64,000 bases of DNA from Poseidonocella sp. HB161398 (GTDB lineage: Bacteria; Pseudomonadota; Alphaproteobacteria; Rhodobacterales; Rhodobacteraceae), in assembly GCF_005870025.1 (NCBI RefSeq), contig NZ_VATA01000009.1, forward strand, positions 103,358 to 167,357, read 5' to 3'. Position numbers and translations under genes: made by a program. The notes beneath the pieces were generated by a model. The model did not search any database. It was not told the origin of the DNA and worked only from the letters and a program-made list of their open reading frames with translations. This document shows, piece by piece, positions 17,660 through 26,300 of this stretch (within the stretch, counting starts at the first letter, position 1; each line of letters begins with the position of its first letter).

Positions 17660-20248
17660 TCAGACCACGACGTTGACGATCCGGCCCGGCACGACGATCA
17701 GCTTCTTCGGGCTGCCGCCGCCGAGCGCCTTCTGCACGGCGGCATCGGCCAGGGCGAGGGATTCGATCCCGGCCTTGTCCATGTCCGCGGGCACCTGCAG
17801 CTCGGAGCGCTTCTTGCCGTTGATCTGGATCGGCAGGGTCACGGTATCCTCGACCAGCATCGCCGGATCTGCCCGGGGCCAGTCGGCGGTGGCGGCGAGG
17901 CCCTGGCCGCCGAGCATCGACCAGACCTCTTCGGCCAGGTGCGGCGTCATCGGCGACATCAGCTGTGCCATGGCACGCATCGCGAAGCCCTTGGCCGCGG
18001 CGGAGGCCTTCGATTTCGCCACCGTGTTGGTGAAGGCGTAGAGCTTGGCCACCGAGGTGTTGAAGGCGAAGCCCTCGATCCCCGCGGTCACGTCGGCGAT
18101 GGCGCGGTGGGTGGCTTTCTCCAGCGCCTTGTCCTCCTCGGGGCGGGCCTCGTCGGAGGGGCCTGCGGCCCCCGCCTCCTCGGCCCGCTGGCGGACGTCG
18201 TCCGCCAGGCGCCAGACCCGCTGCAGGTGCTTGAAGGCGGCCTCGGCGCCGGAGGCGGTCCATTCGACATCGCGTTCGGGAGGCGAGTCGGAGAGGATGA
18301 ACCAGCGCGCGGTATCGGCGCCGAAATCGCGGATGATGTTCAGCGGGTCGACGACGTTGTTCTTGGACTTCGACATCTTGGCGGAGGGGATGACCTCCAC
18401 CTCGGCGCCGGTCTCCTTCACGACGGTGCGGCCGTCCTTCTGCTCGACGTCTTCCGGGTAGTGGTAGACGGGCCGGCCCTCGGCGTTGCGCGTCAGGTAG
18501 ATCGCATGGGTGACCATGCCCTGGGTGAAGAGCGCGTCGAAGGGCTCGCGCGCGCTATCGGGCAGGTGGCCGCAGATGTTCATCGCCCGGGCGAAGAACC
18601 GCGAATAGAGCAGGTGCAGGATCGCGTGCTCGATGCCGCCGATATACTGGTCGACATTCATCCAGTAGGCGGCCTCGGCCGGATCGGTCGGGGTGGTGGC
18701 GCGCGGCGCGGTGAAGCGGGCGTAGTACCAGGACGAGTCGACGAACGTGTCCATCGTGTCGGTCTCGCGCCGGGCCGGCTTGCCGCAGGACGGGCAGGCG
18801 CAGTCGCGCCAGGTCGGGTGGCGGTCGAGCGGGTTGCCGGGCACGTCGAAGGACACGTCGTCGGGCAGCAGGACCGGCAGGTTCGCCTTCTTCTCCGGCA
18901 CCACGCCGCAGCTGTCGCAATGGACGACCGGGATCGGGCAGCCCCAGTAGCGCTGCCGCGACAGGCCCCAGTCGCGCAGGCGGTAGTTCTCGACGCCCTT
19001 GCCCCAGCCCTGCGACTCGGCGAAGCGAATCGTCGCCTCGACCGCCTCTTCGCCGGTGGCCTCGCCGATGCCGGCGAAATGGCCGGTGAAGCGGACCTTC
19101 TCGGATTTCATCGGCACCAGCGCCTCGTTGCCGACCGGCGTTTCGTCGCCGAGGGCGAAGAAGGCGTTCTTCACCGGCAGGTCGTATTTCCGGGCGAAAT
19201 CGAGGTCGCGCTGGTCATGCGCCGGGCAGGCGAAGACCGCGCCGGTGCCGTAGTCCATCAGGATGAAATTGGCGATCCAGACCGGCAGTTCCCAGCTGTC
19301 GTCCAGTGGGTGGCGGACGGTCAGCCCGGTGTCGAAGCCGCGTTTCTCGGCCTTTTCCAGATCCGCCTCGGACGTGCCCATCTGTCTGCATTCATTGCAG
19401 AAATCGGCGATATCCTCGCGCTCGGTCTCGAGCTGGCGCGCCAGCGGGTGGTCGGGCGAGATGCCGACGAAGCTGGCGCCCAGAAGCGTGTCGGGACGGG
19501 TCGTGTAGACCTCGATCCCGGTGAAGTCCGCCACCGGCGCGGTCAGGGTGAAGGCGAATTGCAGGCCGCGGCTCTTGCCGATCCAGTTGGCCTGCATGGT
19601 GCGGACCTTCTCCGGCCATTTCTCCAGCCCGTCGAGCGCGGAGAGCAGCTCGTCGGAATAGTCGGAGATGCGGAAGAACCACTGGGTCAGCTCGCGGCGC
19701 TCGACCGGGGCGCCCGAGCGCCAGCCGCAGCCGTCGATCACCTGCTCGTTGGCGAGCACGGTCATGTCGACCGGGTCCCAGTTCACCACCGCGTTCTTGC
19801 GGTAGACCAGGCCCTTTTCCAGGAAGTCGAGGAACATCGCCTGCTGCTGGCCGTAGTATTCCGGGTCGCAGGTGGCGAATTCGCGGGACCAGTCGATCGA
19901 CAGGCCGAGCGGCTTCATCTGGTCGCGCATCACCGCGATGTTGTTGTAGGTCCAGGTCTTCGGGTGGCCGCCGGTCGCCATGGCGGCGTTTTCGGCGGGC
20001 ATGCCGAAGGCGTCCCAGCCCATCGGGTGCAGCACCGAGAAGCCCGCCGACGACTTGTAGCGCGCGATCACGTCGCCCATCGTGTAGTTGCGGACATGGC
20101 CCATGTGGATGCGCCCCGAAGGATAGGGGAACATCTCGAGCACGTAGTATTTCTGGCGCTCCGGGTCGTGGCGGGCGGTGAACACCCCTGCCTCGGCCCA
20201 GGCGGCCTGCCATCTAGGTTCGACCTCGGTGTGATCGTAGCGGGACAT
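17660..20248 (-). CDS. leuS: Leucyl-tRNA synthetase
   Basis: An 862-residue class I aminoacyl-tRNA synthetase that charges tRNA-Leu in the cytosol. Key motifs are HMGH at residues 48-51 (HIGH equivalent), KMSKS at 624-628, the CP1 editing-domain TTRPDT at 249-254, and a zinc-binding pair CDSC (444-447) with CACPSC (483-488). The protein is of normal bacterial length and intact throughout. It heads the leuS-lptE-holA operon on the minus strand. Other open frames overlapping it on the plus strand look like by-products of high GC. Confidence 0.98.
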   Translation of the reverse strand: MSRYDHTEVEPRWQAAWAEAGVFTARHDPERQKYYVLEMFPYPSGRIHMGHVRNYTMGDVIARYKSSAGFSVLHPMGWDAFGMPAENAAMATGGHPKTWTYNNIAVMRDQMKPLGLSIDWSREFATCDPEYYGQQQAMFLDFLEKGLVYRKNAVVNWDPVDMTVLANEQVIDGCGWRSGAPVERRELTQWFFRISDYSDELLSALDGLEKWPEKVRTMQANWIGKSRGLQFAFTLTAPVADFTGIEVYTTRPDTLLGASFVGISPDHPLARQLETEREDIADFCNECRQMGTSEADLEKAEKRGFDTGLTVRHPLDDSWELPVWIANFILMDYGTGAVFACPAHDQRDLDFARKYDLPVKNAFFALGDETPVGNEALVPMKSEKVRFTGHFAGIGEATGEEAVEATIRFAESQGWGKGVENYRLRDWGLSRQRYWGCPIPVVHCDSCGVVPEKKANLPVLLPDDVSFDVPGNPLDRHPTWRDCACPSCGKPARRETDTMDTFVDSSWYYARFTAPRATTPTDPAEAAYWMNVDQYIGGIEHAILHLLYSRFFARAMNICGHLPDSAREPFDALFTQGMVTHAIYLTRNAEGRPVYHYPEDVEQKDGRTVVKETGAEVEVIPSAKMSKSKNNVVDPLNIIRDFGADTARWFILSDSPPERDVEWTASGAEAAFKHLQRVWRLADDVRQRAEEAGAAGPSDEARPEEDKALEKATHRAIADVTAGIEGFAFNTSVAKLYAFTNTVAKSKASAAAKGFAMRAMAQLMSPMTPHLAEEVWSMLGGQGLAATADWPRADPAMLVEDTVTLPIQINGKKRSELQVPADMDKAGIESLALADAAVQKALGGGSPKKLIVVPGRIVNVVV

Positions 20249-20329
20249 GGGCGACCTCTGGCTGGATGTCTGTCTCTGAACTTGGCGCGCGTGATAGAGC
20301 GGGACGGCGGCGCGGTCCAGACCCTGCCG

Positions 20330-20349
20330 GCCCCGCCTGCCGGCGGGGC
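20330..20349 (-). terminator. Hairpin downstream of the DUF3576 gene
   Basis: An 8-bp perfect stem (GCCCCGCC / GGCGGGGC, 20330-20337 with 20342-20349) with a 4-base loop lies 16 bases past the stop of the DUF3576 gene. No T tract follows on the minus strand, so it is a weak candidate terminator before leuS. Confidence 0.35.
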
Positions 20350-20365
20350 GCCGAGCGCCCGGGGA

Positions 20366-20830
20366 TCAGAACTTTTTGTCTTCGATCCGCATCTGCCGCG
20401 CGCGGGTGAGGATCGCGTCCTCGATCGAGCGGACGGTGTCCGGCGCCGCGGGGCCGGCGCTGGTGGCCAGCGCGAGGTTCAGCGACCGCGCGTCGAGCGC
20501 GGGGTCCTTCACGTGCACGGTCGCGCGGTAGGCGGTGCTGCCGCCCGGGGGACGGCCGTAGTCGAAGACGATCAGGCCCGAGAACGGATCCGCGGCCTTC
20601 ACCGGCATGAAGGAGAGCACTTCCAGCGAGGCGTCCCAGATATAGCGGTTCACCTCCAGCGTGACGTTGGGATCGTCGTAGTTGCTGAAGAGGCCGAAGA
20701 GGTTCTGCTTGTCGGTAAGCGGTTCGCCCGTGCGGACATCTGTATTGTGCGGCCCGGTTTGGTTGCCGGAGCACCCTGCCAGTACGATCGCGCTAAGCGC
20801 GGCGGCGAAACTCTTTGCTGCCCAGCTCAT
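20366..20830 (-). CDS. DUF3576 domain lipoprotein
   Basis: A 154-residue probable lipoprotein: MSWAAKSFAAALSAIVLAGCSGN has a signal sequence with an LAGC lipobox. The mature part includes NLFGLFSNYDDPNVTLEVNRYIWDASLEVLSFMPV and IVFDYGRPPGGSTAYRATVHV, the typical DUF3576 pattern in alphaproteobacteria. The function is not established; association with the cell envelope is likely. The ATG at 20830 has a GGAGG site just upstream. It diverges from the porin gene across a 305-base gap and precedes leuS on the same strand. Confidence 0.8.
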   Translation of the reverse strand: MSWAAKSFAAALSAIVLAGCSGNQTGPHNTDVRTGEPLTDKQNLFGLFSNYDDPNVTLEVNRYIWDASLEVLSFMPVKAADPFSGLIVFDYGRPPGGSTAYRATVHVKDPALDARSLNLALATSAGPAAPDTVRSIEDAILTRARQMRIEDKKF

Positions 20831-21135
20831 GGGACCTCCACAATAGGAAGGGGGACCCGTGTCCCCGCCCGTCGCGCCGTGTCTACCGGATGACGCGCCG
20901 GCCGACAAGCTTGCTGTCCCGGCGCGGGCGGAAGCTGTCCCAAGGGCATGCAATGCGCGCCGCGGACGGGCGGACGGGACCATGTGAACGAACTGTGGCA
21001 TCGGTGCACCAATCCTTGTCCGAGTTTTCAACCGCCGCTCAGCGATTGTTGTAATCAGCCCTCTTCGGCGTGAGATAGGGGCAACTCAATCGGGTCCTCC
21101 CGCTTGAGGACCACCTGTAACCTACGAGGGATGAC
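20831..21135. promoter_or_regulatory. Divergent intergenic region of DUF3576 and porin genes
   Basis: This 305-base gap holds no convincing gene. It must contain promoters for the divergent lipoprotein and porin genes. A TTTTCA box near 21025 with a GTTGTAAT stretch near 21048 is a possible porin promoter. Close to the porin start, GGTCCTC (21093-21099) and GAGGACC (21106-21112) form a perfect 7-bp hairpin in the presumed leader, about 10 bases before the ribosome site CGAGGG at 21125. Confidence 0.4.
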
Positions 21136-22203
21136 ATGAAAAAGATCCTCCTTGCTTCGAGCGCGCTGGTCCTGGTTGGCGGTGCTGCTGCAGCAGAAGT
21201 GACCCTGTCCGGCACCGCGTCCATGGGCCTCTATGGCGGCGAAACCAAAATCGACGGCAGCACTGTTGCAACCGTTCCCAGCACCACCGACGACGATCCG
21301 CAGTTCTGGACTGACCTCGACGTCACCTTCGACCTGTCGGGCGAGACCGACGGCGGCGTGACCTTCGGCGCCTCCATCGACCTGTCCGACGTCACCGAGA
21401 ACGGCGGCATCCAGAACGATCGTGACTCCGACTTCGCCGTCTTCGTGTCGGGCGACTTCGGCACCTTCACCATGGGCGACACCGACGGTGCGTTCGACTG
21501 GGCGATGCAGGACACCAACTTCGGCCTGTCCGGCACCCTGAACGACAACGAAGAGCACCTCGGCTACCAGGGCATGAACCTGCTGGACGGCTTCTACGAC
21601 GGTCAGATCGCTCGCTACGACTACGCATTCGACGCTTTCGCAATCGGCGTGTCGGCTGAGATCGACGACGACGCTGGCGAAACCGGCGACGACGGCGGCT
21701 ACGACGATCCGATGCTCGGCATCGGCGCCAAGTACACCCTGGACCTGGCTTCCGGCTCGATCAACTTCGGTGCCGCCTACCAGGGCGTCAACGACGACGT
21801 CTACGTCGCTGGTCTGTCCGCAGCTGCCACCTTCGGCGGCCTGAGCGCTGGCCTGGCCTACTTCGCAGGTGAAGTGAACGGCTTCGGTCTCGAGCTGAAC
21901 GACGCCGGCACCCAGTACGAGCTGACCGCGTCCAACGACGCAGCTGGCGACGACACCGTCGACATCGAGTACATCGGCGGCTCGCTGGCGTACACCTTCG
22001 ACGCAATCACCGTCGGCGCCAACGCCGGTACCTACGACGTCGATGGCCTGGACGACCTCTGGGGCGCCGGTCTCGTCGCAGCCTACGACCTGGGCGGCGG
22101 CCTGGAGCTGCAAGCCGGCTACGGCTACGGCGAAGCCAAGAACGACGACGGCGTGAAGCTGGAGAACTCCTCCTACTCGTTCGGCGTTGCCATGGAATTC
22201 TGA
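21136..22203 (+). CDS. Outer-membrane porin
   Basis: A 355-residue general porin of the rhodobacterial type. The signal peptide MKKILLASSALVLVGGAAAAE is followed by EVTLSGTASMGLYGG, the usual first strand. The rest alternates polar and hydrophobic residues with very acidic loops and ends FGVAMEF, a C-terminal Phe as required by the barrel assembly machine. It would form a trimer of 16-stranded barrels that lets small solutes pass. Codon use differs from the surroundings (more GCT, GGT and GCA), as in highly expressed genes. A strong terminator directly follows, so it is a single-gene unit. Confidence 0.9.
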   Translation: MKKILLASSALVLVGGAAAAEVTLSGTASMGLYGGETKIDGSTVATVPSTTDDDPQFWTDLDVTFDLSGETDGGVTFGASIDLSDVTENGGIQNDRDSDFAVFVSGDFGTFTMGDTDGAFDWAMQDTNFGLSGTLNDNEEHLGYQGMNLLDGFYDGQIARYDYAFDAFAIGVSAEIDDDAGETGDDGGYDDPMLGIGAKYTLDLASGSINFGAAYQGVNDDVYVAGLSAAATFGGLSAGLAYFAGEVNGFGLELNDAGTQYELTASNDAAGDDTVDIEYIGGSLAYTFDAITVGANAGTYDVDGLDDLWGAGLVAAYDLGGGLELQAGYGYGEAKNDDGVKLENSSYSFGVAMEF

Positions 22204-22227
22204 TCCCTCGCGGATTGGATTTTTCAG

Positions 22228-22259
22228 AGAGCGGACCCTCGGGTCCGCTCTTTTCTTTT
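22228..22259 (+). terminator. Rho-independent terminator of the porin gene
   Basis: An 11-bp perfect stem (22228-22238 with 22241-22251) with a tight loop is followed by TTTTCTTTT. It lies 25 bases past the porin stop. This is the most canonical terminator in the first third of the window. Confidence 0.9.
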
Positions 22260-22306
22260 GCGCGCACGCATGGTCAAACCGCGTCAGCAGACGGAGGGTT
22301 TGACCC

Positions 22307-22972
22307 ATGGCACTGGCAGAGATCCTGGAACGCATCCGCGCCGCCGAAAAGCGCGCCGGCCGGCCCGAGGGCGCGGCGAAGCTGATCGCGGTGTCGAAAG
22401 TGCAGCCGCTGGAGCGGGTCGAGGCCGTGCTCCAGGCCGGGCAGCGCGTCTTCGGCGAGAACCGCGTGCAGGAGGCGCAGGGCAAATGGCCCGCCTTCCG
22501 CGAGCGCTTCGAGGGGATCGAGCTGCATCTGCTGGGCCCGCTGCAGACCAACAAGGTGAAGCCCGCCTTCGACATGTTCGACGCGATCCATTCGCTCGAC
22601 CGCGAGAAGCTGGCGCGCAAGCTCGCCGAGCTGGCGCAATCCGAGGGCCGCTGCCCCGAGCTGTTCATCCAGGTCAATACCGGCGAGGAGCCGCAGAAGG
22701 CCGGCGTGCTGCCCGAGGCGGTCGACGCCTTCGTCGGGCTCTGCCGGCAGCTCGACCTGCCGCTGGCCGGGCTGATGTGCATCCCCCCGGTCGACGAGGA
22801 GCCGAGCCTGCATTTCGCGCTCCTGCGCAAGATGGCGGAACGCAACGGGCTGACCGGCCTGTCGATGGGGATGAGCGCGGATTTCGAGAAGGCGGTGGCG
22901 ATGGGCGCGACGCATGTCCGCGTCGGCTCTGCGATCTTCGGCGAGCGCGTGCCGGCCCCGGCCGAGGGCTGA
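22307..22972 (+). CDS. YggS family pyridoxal phosphate homeostasis protein
   Basis: A 221-residue PLP-binding protein of the YggS/PLPBP family. The PLP lysine lies in AKLIAVSKVQPLERV near residue 24, followed by FGENRVQEAQGKW, ELHLLGPLQTNKVK, FIQVNTGEEPQKAGV and the phosphate-binding GLSMGMSADFEKAVAMGATHVRVGSAIFG. The family buffers free pyridoxal phosphate and has no known enzyme activity. The ATG at 22307 follows a GGAGGG site. It converges on the L,D-transpeptidase gene with 3 bases between stops. Confidence 0.93.
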   Translation: MALAEILERIRAAEKRAGRPEGAAKLIAVSKVQPLERVEAVLQAGQRVFGENRVQEAQGKWPAFRERFEGIELHLLGPLQTNKVKPAFDMFDAIHSLDREKLARKLAELAQSEGRCPELFIQVNTGEEPQKAGVLPEAVDAFVGLCRQLDLPLAGLMCIPPVDEEPSLHFALLRKMAERNGLTGLSMGMSADFEKAVAMGATHVRVGSAIFGERVPAPAEG

Positions 22973-22975
22973 CGG

Positions 22976-23473
22976 TCAGCCCTTTACGATCAGCCGCGTG
23001 CCCGGGCGGGCGCGCGCGATCAGCCACAGGAAGTCGTCGCGCGAGAAGGCCACGCAGCCTTCGGTCGGAAAGCGCGGCCGCCGCCACAGATGCAGGAAGA
23101 TCGCCGAACCGCGCCCCGGCTCCGCCAGCGGATAGTTCCAGTCGGTCACCAGCACCGCGTCATAGAGCGGATCGGCCCGGCGCAGCGCCTCGTGGCTGAA
23201 CGGGTAGGGCGCGCGGACGGCGTGGTTGTAATCCGGCTGGCCGGGATCGTCGGACCACAGATCGCCGGGCAGGATCGGCTCGGCCCAGGGCGCGGGCTGC
23301 GCCATCCGGTCGGGACGGTAGAGCAGCCCGGCGATATGATGCACCCCGAGCGGCGTCGCGCCGTCGCCCTCGCGCTTGGTCCCGGTCAGCCCGCCCTTGC
23401 CGATCGCGGCGGGCAGGCGGCGGCCGAAGGCGCGCACGCCCCAGCGGGTGACGACGATATCTTCCGCGCTCAC
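22976..23473 (-). CDS. L,D-transpeptidase family protein (YkuD)
   Basis: A 165-residue protein with the YkuD catalytic block [25 protein letters not shown], where His and Cys form the active site (H-x-W...T-E-G-C-V). Family members make 3-3 peptidoglycan cross-links or attach lipoproteins. No clear signal peptide is visible with the start used, which is odd for an enzyme acting in the periplasm. The start is a GTG at 23473 that overlaps the ribA stop as GTGA. A longer product in another frame was not seen, so export by another route or a cytosolic role remains open. Confidence 0.82.
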   Translation of the reverse strand: MSAEDIVVTRWGVRAFGRRLPAAIGKGGLTGTKREGDGATPLGVHHIAGLLYRPDRMAQPAPWAEPILPGDLWSDDPGQPDYNHAVRAPYPFSHEALRRADPLYDAVLVTDWNYPLAEPGRGSAIFLHLWRRPRFPTEGCVAFSRDDFLWLIARARPGTRLIVKG

Positions 23474-24549
23474 AGCAGATGCCCCGATTTCGCCGCCTTG
23501 GTGTCGAGATAGGCCGAGTTCAGCGGGTTCCGCCCGACTTTCAGCGGCACGCGCTCCGTGACCTCGATGCCGTTTGCCGCCAGCATCTTCATCTTGTTCG
23601 GATTGTTGGTCATCAGCCGCGCCTTGGAGAAGCCCAGCGTCCGCAGCAGCTGCGCGCCCAGGCGGAAGTCGCGCTCGTCATCCTCGAAACCCAGCCGGTG
23701 GTTCGCCTCCACCGTGTCGAAGCCCTGGTCCTGCAGCGAATAGGCCCGCATCTTGTTCGCCAGCCCGATGCCGCGGCCCTCCTGGTTGAGATAGAGCAGC
23801 ACGCCCTGGCCCTCGGTCCCCATCTGCGCCAGCGCGCCGCGCAGCTGCGGGCCGCAATCGCATTTCAGCGAGCCCAGCAGGTCGCCGGTGAAGCACGCCG
23901 AATGCAGCCGCGCCAGAACCGGCTCGGCGCGGTCGGGGCGGCCGATCTCGACCGCGTAATGCTCCTCGCCGCCATCTTCGGGGCGGAAGACATGGACCCG
24001 CCCGGCCTCGGAGACGGCCAGCGGCACCCGCGCCGAGATCACCGGGCCGAAGACCGGCGCCCGGGCGATCCGGGCCAGCGCGGCGGTGGCGTCGAGCCGG
24101 GTCAGCATCGCCGGGACATCGGCATCCGCGACCTCGACCAGAACGGCCGCGGGCAGGATCCGCGCCGCCTTGCACAGATGGATTGCCGCGCGATGCGCCA
24201 GCGAGGGGCCCTCGCGCTCGGCCCGCAGCGGGCCCTTCATCGGCACGCGCAGGTCGTCGGCGGGATCGGCCACCGCCTTGATCCAGTCCGGACCGGCCTC
24301 CCGCGGCAGGAGGATCCGCGCCAGGTCGCCGTCATAGGGGATCGCCTTGAGCGTCTCGGCGCGGCGCGCGGTCAGCGCGACGACCGGCCGGCCCAGATCC
24401 TTCATCGACGCGAGCCGCGCGTCGGGCAGGGTCTCGGCGGCCAGCGCCAGCCAGCTGCGCCCGTCATGCGACAGCACGATGCCCGCCCCCATGCGCAGAT
24501 CCGCCCGGGCACGTGCGATCTCTTCGTCGAGGGTCAGGATCAGGGACAT
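23470..24549 (-). CDS. ribA: GTP cyclohydrolase II with N-terminal extension
   Basis: A 359-residue protein. The C-terminal 200 residues are GTP cyclohydrolase II, the first step of riboflavin synthesis (GTP to a diaminopyrimidine phosphate plus formate). Zinc ligands Cys219, Cys230 and Cys232 are seen in [18 protein letters not shown], and [12 protein letters not shown] and [10 protein letters not shown] are the GTP-binding parts. The first 190 residues look like a degenerate DHBP-synthase-like domain in which typical RibB acidic residues are not evident, as found in several alphaproteobacteria. It overlaps the transpeptidase gene by 4 bases and diverges from the response regulator gene. Confidence 0.92.
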   Translation of the reverse strand: MSLILTLDEEIARARADLRMGAGIVLSHDGRSWLALAAETLPDARLASMKDLGRPVVALTARRAETLKAIPYDGDLARILLPREAGPDWIKAVADPADDLRVPMKGPLRAEREGPSLAHRAAIHLCKAARILPAAVLVEVADADVPAMLTRLDATAALARIARAPVFGPVISARVPLAVSEAGRVHVFRPEDGGEEHYAVEIGRPDRAEPVLARLHSACFTGDLLGSLKCDCGPQLRGALAQMGTEGQGVLLYLNQEGRGIGLANKMRAYSLQDQGFDTVEANHRLGFEDDERDFRLGAQLLRTLGFSKARLMTNNPNKMKMLAANGIEVTERVPLKVGRNPLNSAYLDTKAAKSGHLL

Positions 24550-24564
24550 GGGCGGGCTCCGGAA

Positions 24565-24608
24565 TATGTTTCACGCACATAGCGGTTCGCACGGGGAATT
24601 GAAACATA
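24565..24608. promoter_or_regulatory. Inverted repeat in the ribA / response regulator gap
   Basis: A 9-bp perfect inverted repeat (TATGTTTCA at 24565-24573, TGAAACATA at 24600-24608) with a 26-base spacer lies in the 155-base gap between the divergent ribA and CenR-like genes. Its position suits an operator for either gene. The regulator is unknown. Confidence 0.4.
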
Positions 24609-24704
24609 GCGCAGGCTGGAGACACGCCTCCGTGAGAAGATTGCAGCAAAACTTGCATCGACCGTGAGCACTAGCATCTGCCATGCAGAAAGACGGAGGC
24701 AAAG

Positions 24705-25391
24705 ATGGCCGCATTGAAGAAAATTCTGCTGGTGGATGACGAGGACGACCTGCGCGAGGCGCTGTCCGAGCAGCTGGTGATGACCGAGGAATTCGACGTG
24801 TTCGAGGCCGCGACCGGCCAGGAGGCGCTGTCCAAGGTCCGCGAGGGTCTCTACGACCTCGTGATCCTCGATGTCGGCCTGCCCGATACCGACGGGCGCG
24901 AGCTGTGCCGGGTGATGCGCAAGCAGGGGATCAAGTGCCCGATCCTGATGCTGACCGGTCACGATACCGACAGCGACACGATCCTCGGCCTTGATGCCGG
25001 CGCCAATGACTATGTGACCAAGCCGTTCAAGCTGCCGGTCCTGCTGGCGCGGATCCGCGCGCAGCTGCGCCAGCACGAGCAGTCCGAGGACGCCGTGTTC
25101 CAGCTCGGGCCGTACACGTTCAAGCCGGCGATGAAGATGCTGGTCGACGATGCCGACAAGAAGATCCGGCTGACCGAGAAGGAAACGAACATCCTGAAAT
25201 TCCTCTACCGCGCGGCCGACGGCGTGGTGGCACGCGACGTGCTTCTCCACGAAGTGTGGGGCTACAATGCGGGCGTCACGACACATACGCTGGAGACGCA
25301 TATCTACCGCCTCCGCCAGAAGATCGAGCCGGATCCCTCCAATGCCCGGCTGCTGGTGACCGAAAGCGGCGGATACCGGCTCGTGGCCTGA
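24705..25391 (+). CDS. cenR: OmpR-family response regulator, CenR-like
   Basis: A 228-residue two-component response regulator. The receiver domain has the acidic pair DDED (11-14), phospho-acceptor Asp56 in LVILDVGLPD, and VTKPF as the conserved Lys. The winged-helix DNA-binding domain ends TTHTLETHIYRLRQKIEPDPSNARLLVTESGGYRLVA. The N-terminal LREALSEQLVMTEEF and the linker AQLRQHEQSEDAVFQLGPYTFKP match, from memory, the CenR/OtpR group that controls cell-envelope genes in alphaproteobacteria; this naming is inference. No kinase gene lies nearby, as is usual for that group. An AAAGACGGAGG site precedes the ATG. Confidence 0.85.
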   Translation: MAALKKILLVDDEDDLREALSEQLVMTEEFDVFEAATGQEALSKVREGLYDLVILDVGLPDTDGRELCRVMRKQGIKCPILMLTGHDTDSDTILGLDAGANDYVTKPFKLPVLLARIRAQLRQHEQSEDAVFQLGPYTFKPAMKMLVDDADKKIRLTEKETNILKFLYRAADGVVARDVLLHEVWGYNAGVTTHTLETHIYRLRQKIEPDPSNARLLVTESGGYRLVA

Positions 25392-25502
25392 GCGGCCGCG
25401 GCGGGAAAAGTGGACGACGGGCGGGAACCGTGACAGAGTTAAATGGTTCTCCCCCGCTGAAATCCCTCGCACCGGGGTTATGGTGCACCTCCCTGTTGGA
25501 CT

Positions 25503-25530
25503 GCCCGGGCATTTGCCCGGGCTTTTTTTT
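25503..25530 (+). terminator. Rho-independent terminator
   Basis: An 8-bp stem (25503-25510 with 25515-25522, GCCCGGGC on both sides) and a 4-base ATTT loop are followed by eight T residues. It lies 112 bases past the response regulator stop. The long gap and the CTCCC-rich sequence before it leave room for a small RNA that ends here. Confidence 0.9.
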
Positions 25531-25670
25531 CGTTCCGCAACGGCAGGTTGCGCCTGTCCGGGCTGTGTCGGATATGCGACGCGCGGCGTGTCGGATTTCC
25601 GCCCCCGCGGCGCCGCGACGCGGGCTGAATGCGTTAGACCTCTCCCCCGACATGCGCTATGAGCGGGAAC

Positions 25671-26219
25671 ATGACCCGTCGATCCGCCTTCCGTTCCGCT
25701 TCCCTGCCGCTCCTGGCCGCGCTGATGGCGCTCGGGGCCTGTGCCTCTTCGGACGAGGCGCCGGATCTGATGCGCTTCCGCAACAACAGCACCCATCCCG
25801 ACGAATTCGTGGTGGTGCCGTCGAAGCCGCTGCAGACGCCCGACACGAACACCCTTCCGGTGCCGACCCCGGGCAGCGCCAACCGCGCGGACCAGACCCC
25901 GGTCGCGGATGCGGTCGCCGCCCTCGGCGGATCCCCCGCGGCGCTCGGCCGTTCGGGCATCCCGTCCTCGGACAGCGCGGTCCTGGCTTATGCCGGGCGC
26001 AGCGGCGTCGATCCGCAGATCCGCGACACGCTGGAGCAGGAGGACATCGACTGGCGCAAGCGCAACAACCTGCGCCCGGTCGAGCGGATCCTGAATATCG
26101 ACGGCTACTACGACGCCTACGAGACGATGCAGCTCGACCAGCAGGCAGAGCTGGAGCGGATGCGCGCCCGCGGCGTGATCGTGCCGGCCGCCCCGCCCGC
26201 GGTGCTGAAGCCCGAATAG
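25671..26219 (+). CDS. DUF3035 lipoprotein (BamF-type)
   Basis: A 182-residue probable outer-membrane lipoprotein. MTRRSAFRSASLPLLAALMALGACASSDEAPD carries a lipobox ending ALGAC. The Pro-rich stretch VPSKPLQTPDTNTLPVPTPG and the GVDPQIRDTLEQEDIDWRKRNN segment match DUF3035, a family linked to the BamF subunit of the alphaproteobacterial beta-barrel assembly machine. The ATG at 25671 is preferred as GGGAA precedes it; an in-frame ATG at 25659 adds only MSGN. It lies upstream of two M16 peptidase genes on the same strand with an 81-base gap. The BamF role is inference. Confidence 0.78.
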   Translation: MTRRSAFRSASLPLLAALMALGACASSDEAPDLMRFRNNSTHPDEFVVVPSKPLQTPDTNTLPVPTPGSANRADQTPVADAVAALGGSPAALGRSGIPSSDSAVLAYAGRSGVDPQIRDTLEQEDIDWRKRNNLRPVERILNIDGYYDAYETMQLDQQAELERMRARGVIVPAAPPAVLKPE

Positions 26220-26300
26220 GGCACGCTCGCCTTCCGTCACAATTTCGCGGGACAGGCAGGCGCTGCTTGATCCCGCCGGATGCCACCGTAGGTTGGGCGC

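Noticed and set aside
17336..20893. Very long plus-strand open frame opposite leuS and lptE
   Set aside because: It is antisense to well-conserved genes, its translation is a His/Arg/Gly/Val-rich string with no motif, and it arises from third-position GC bias.
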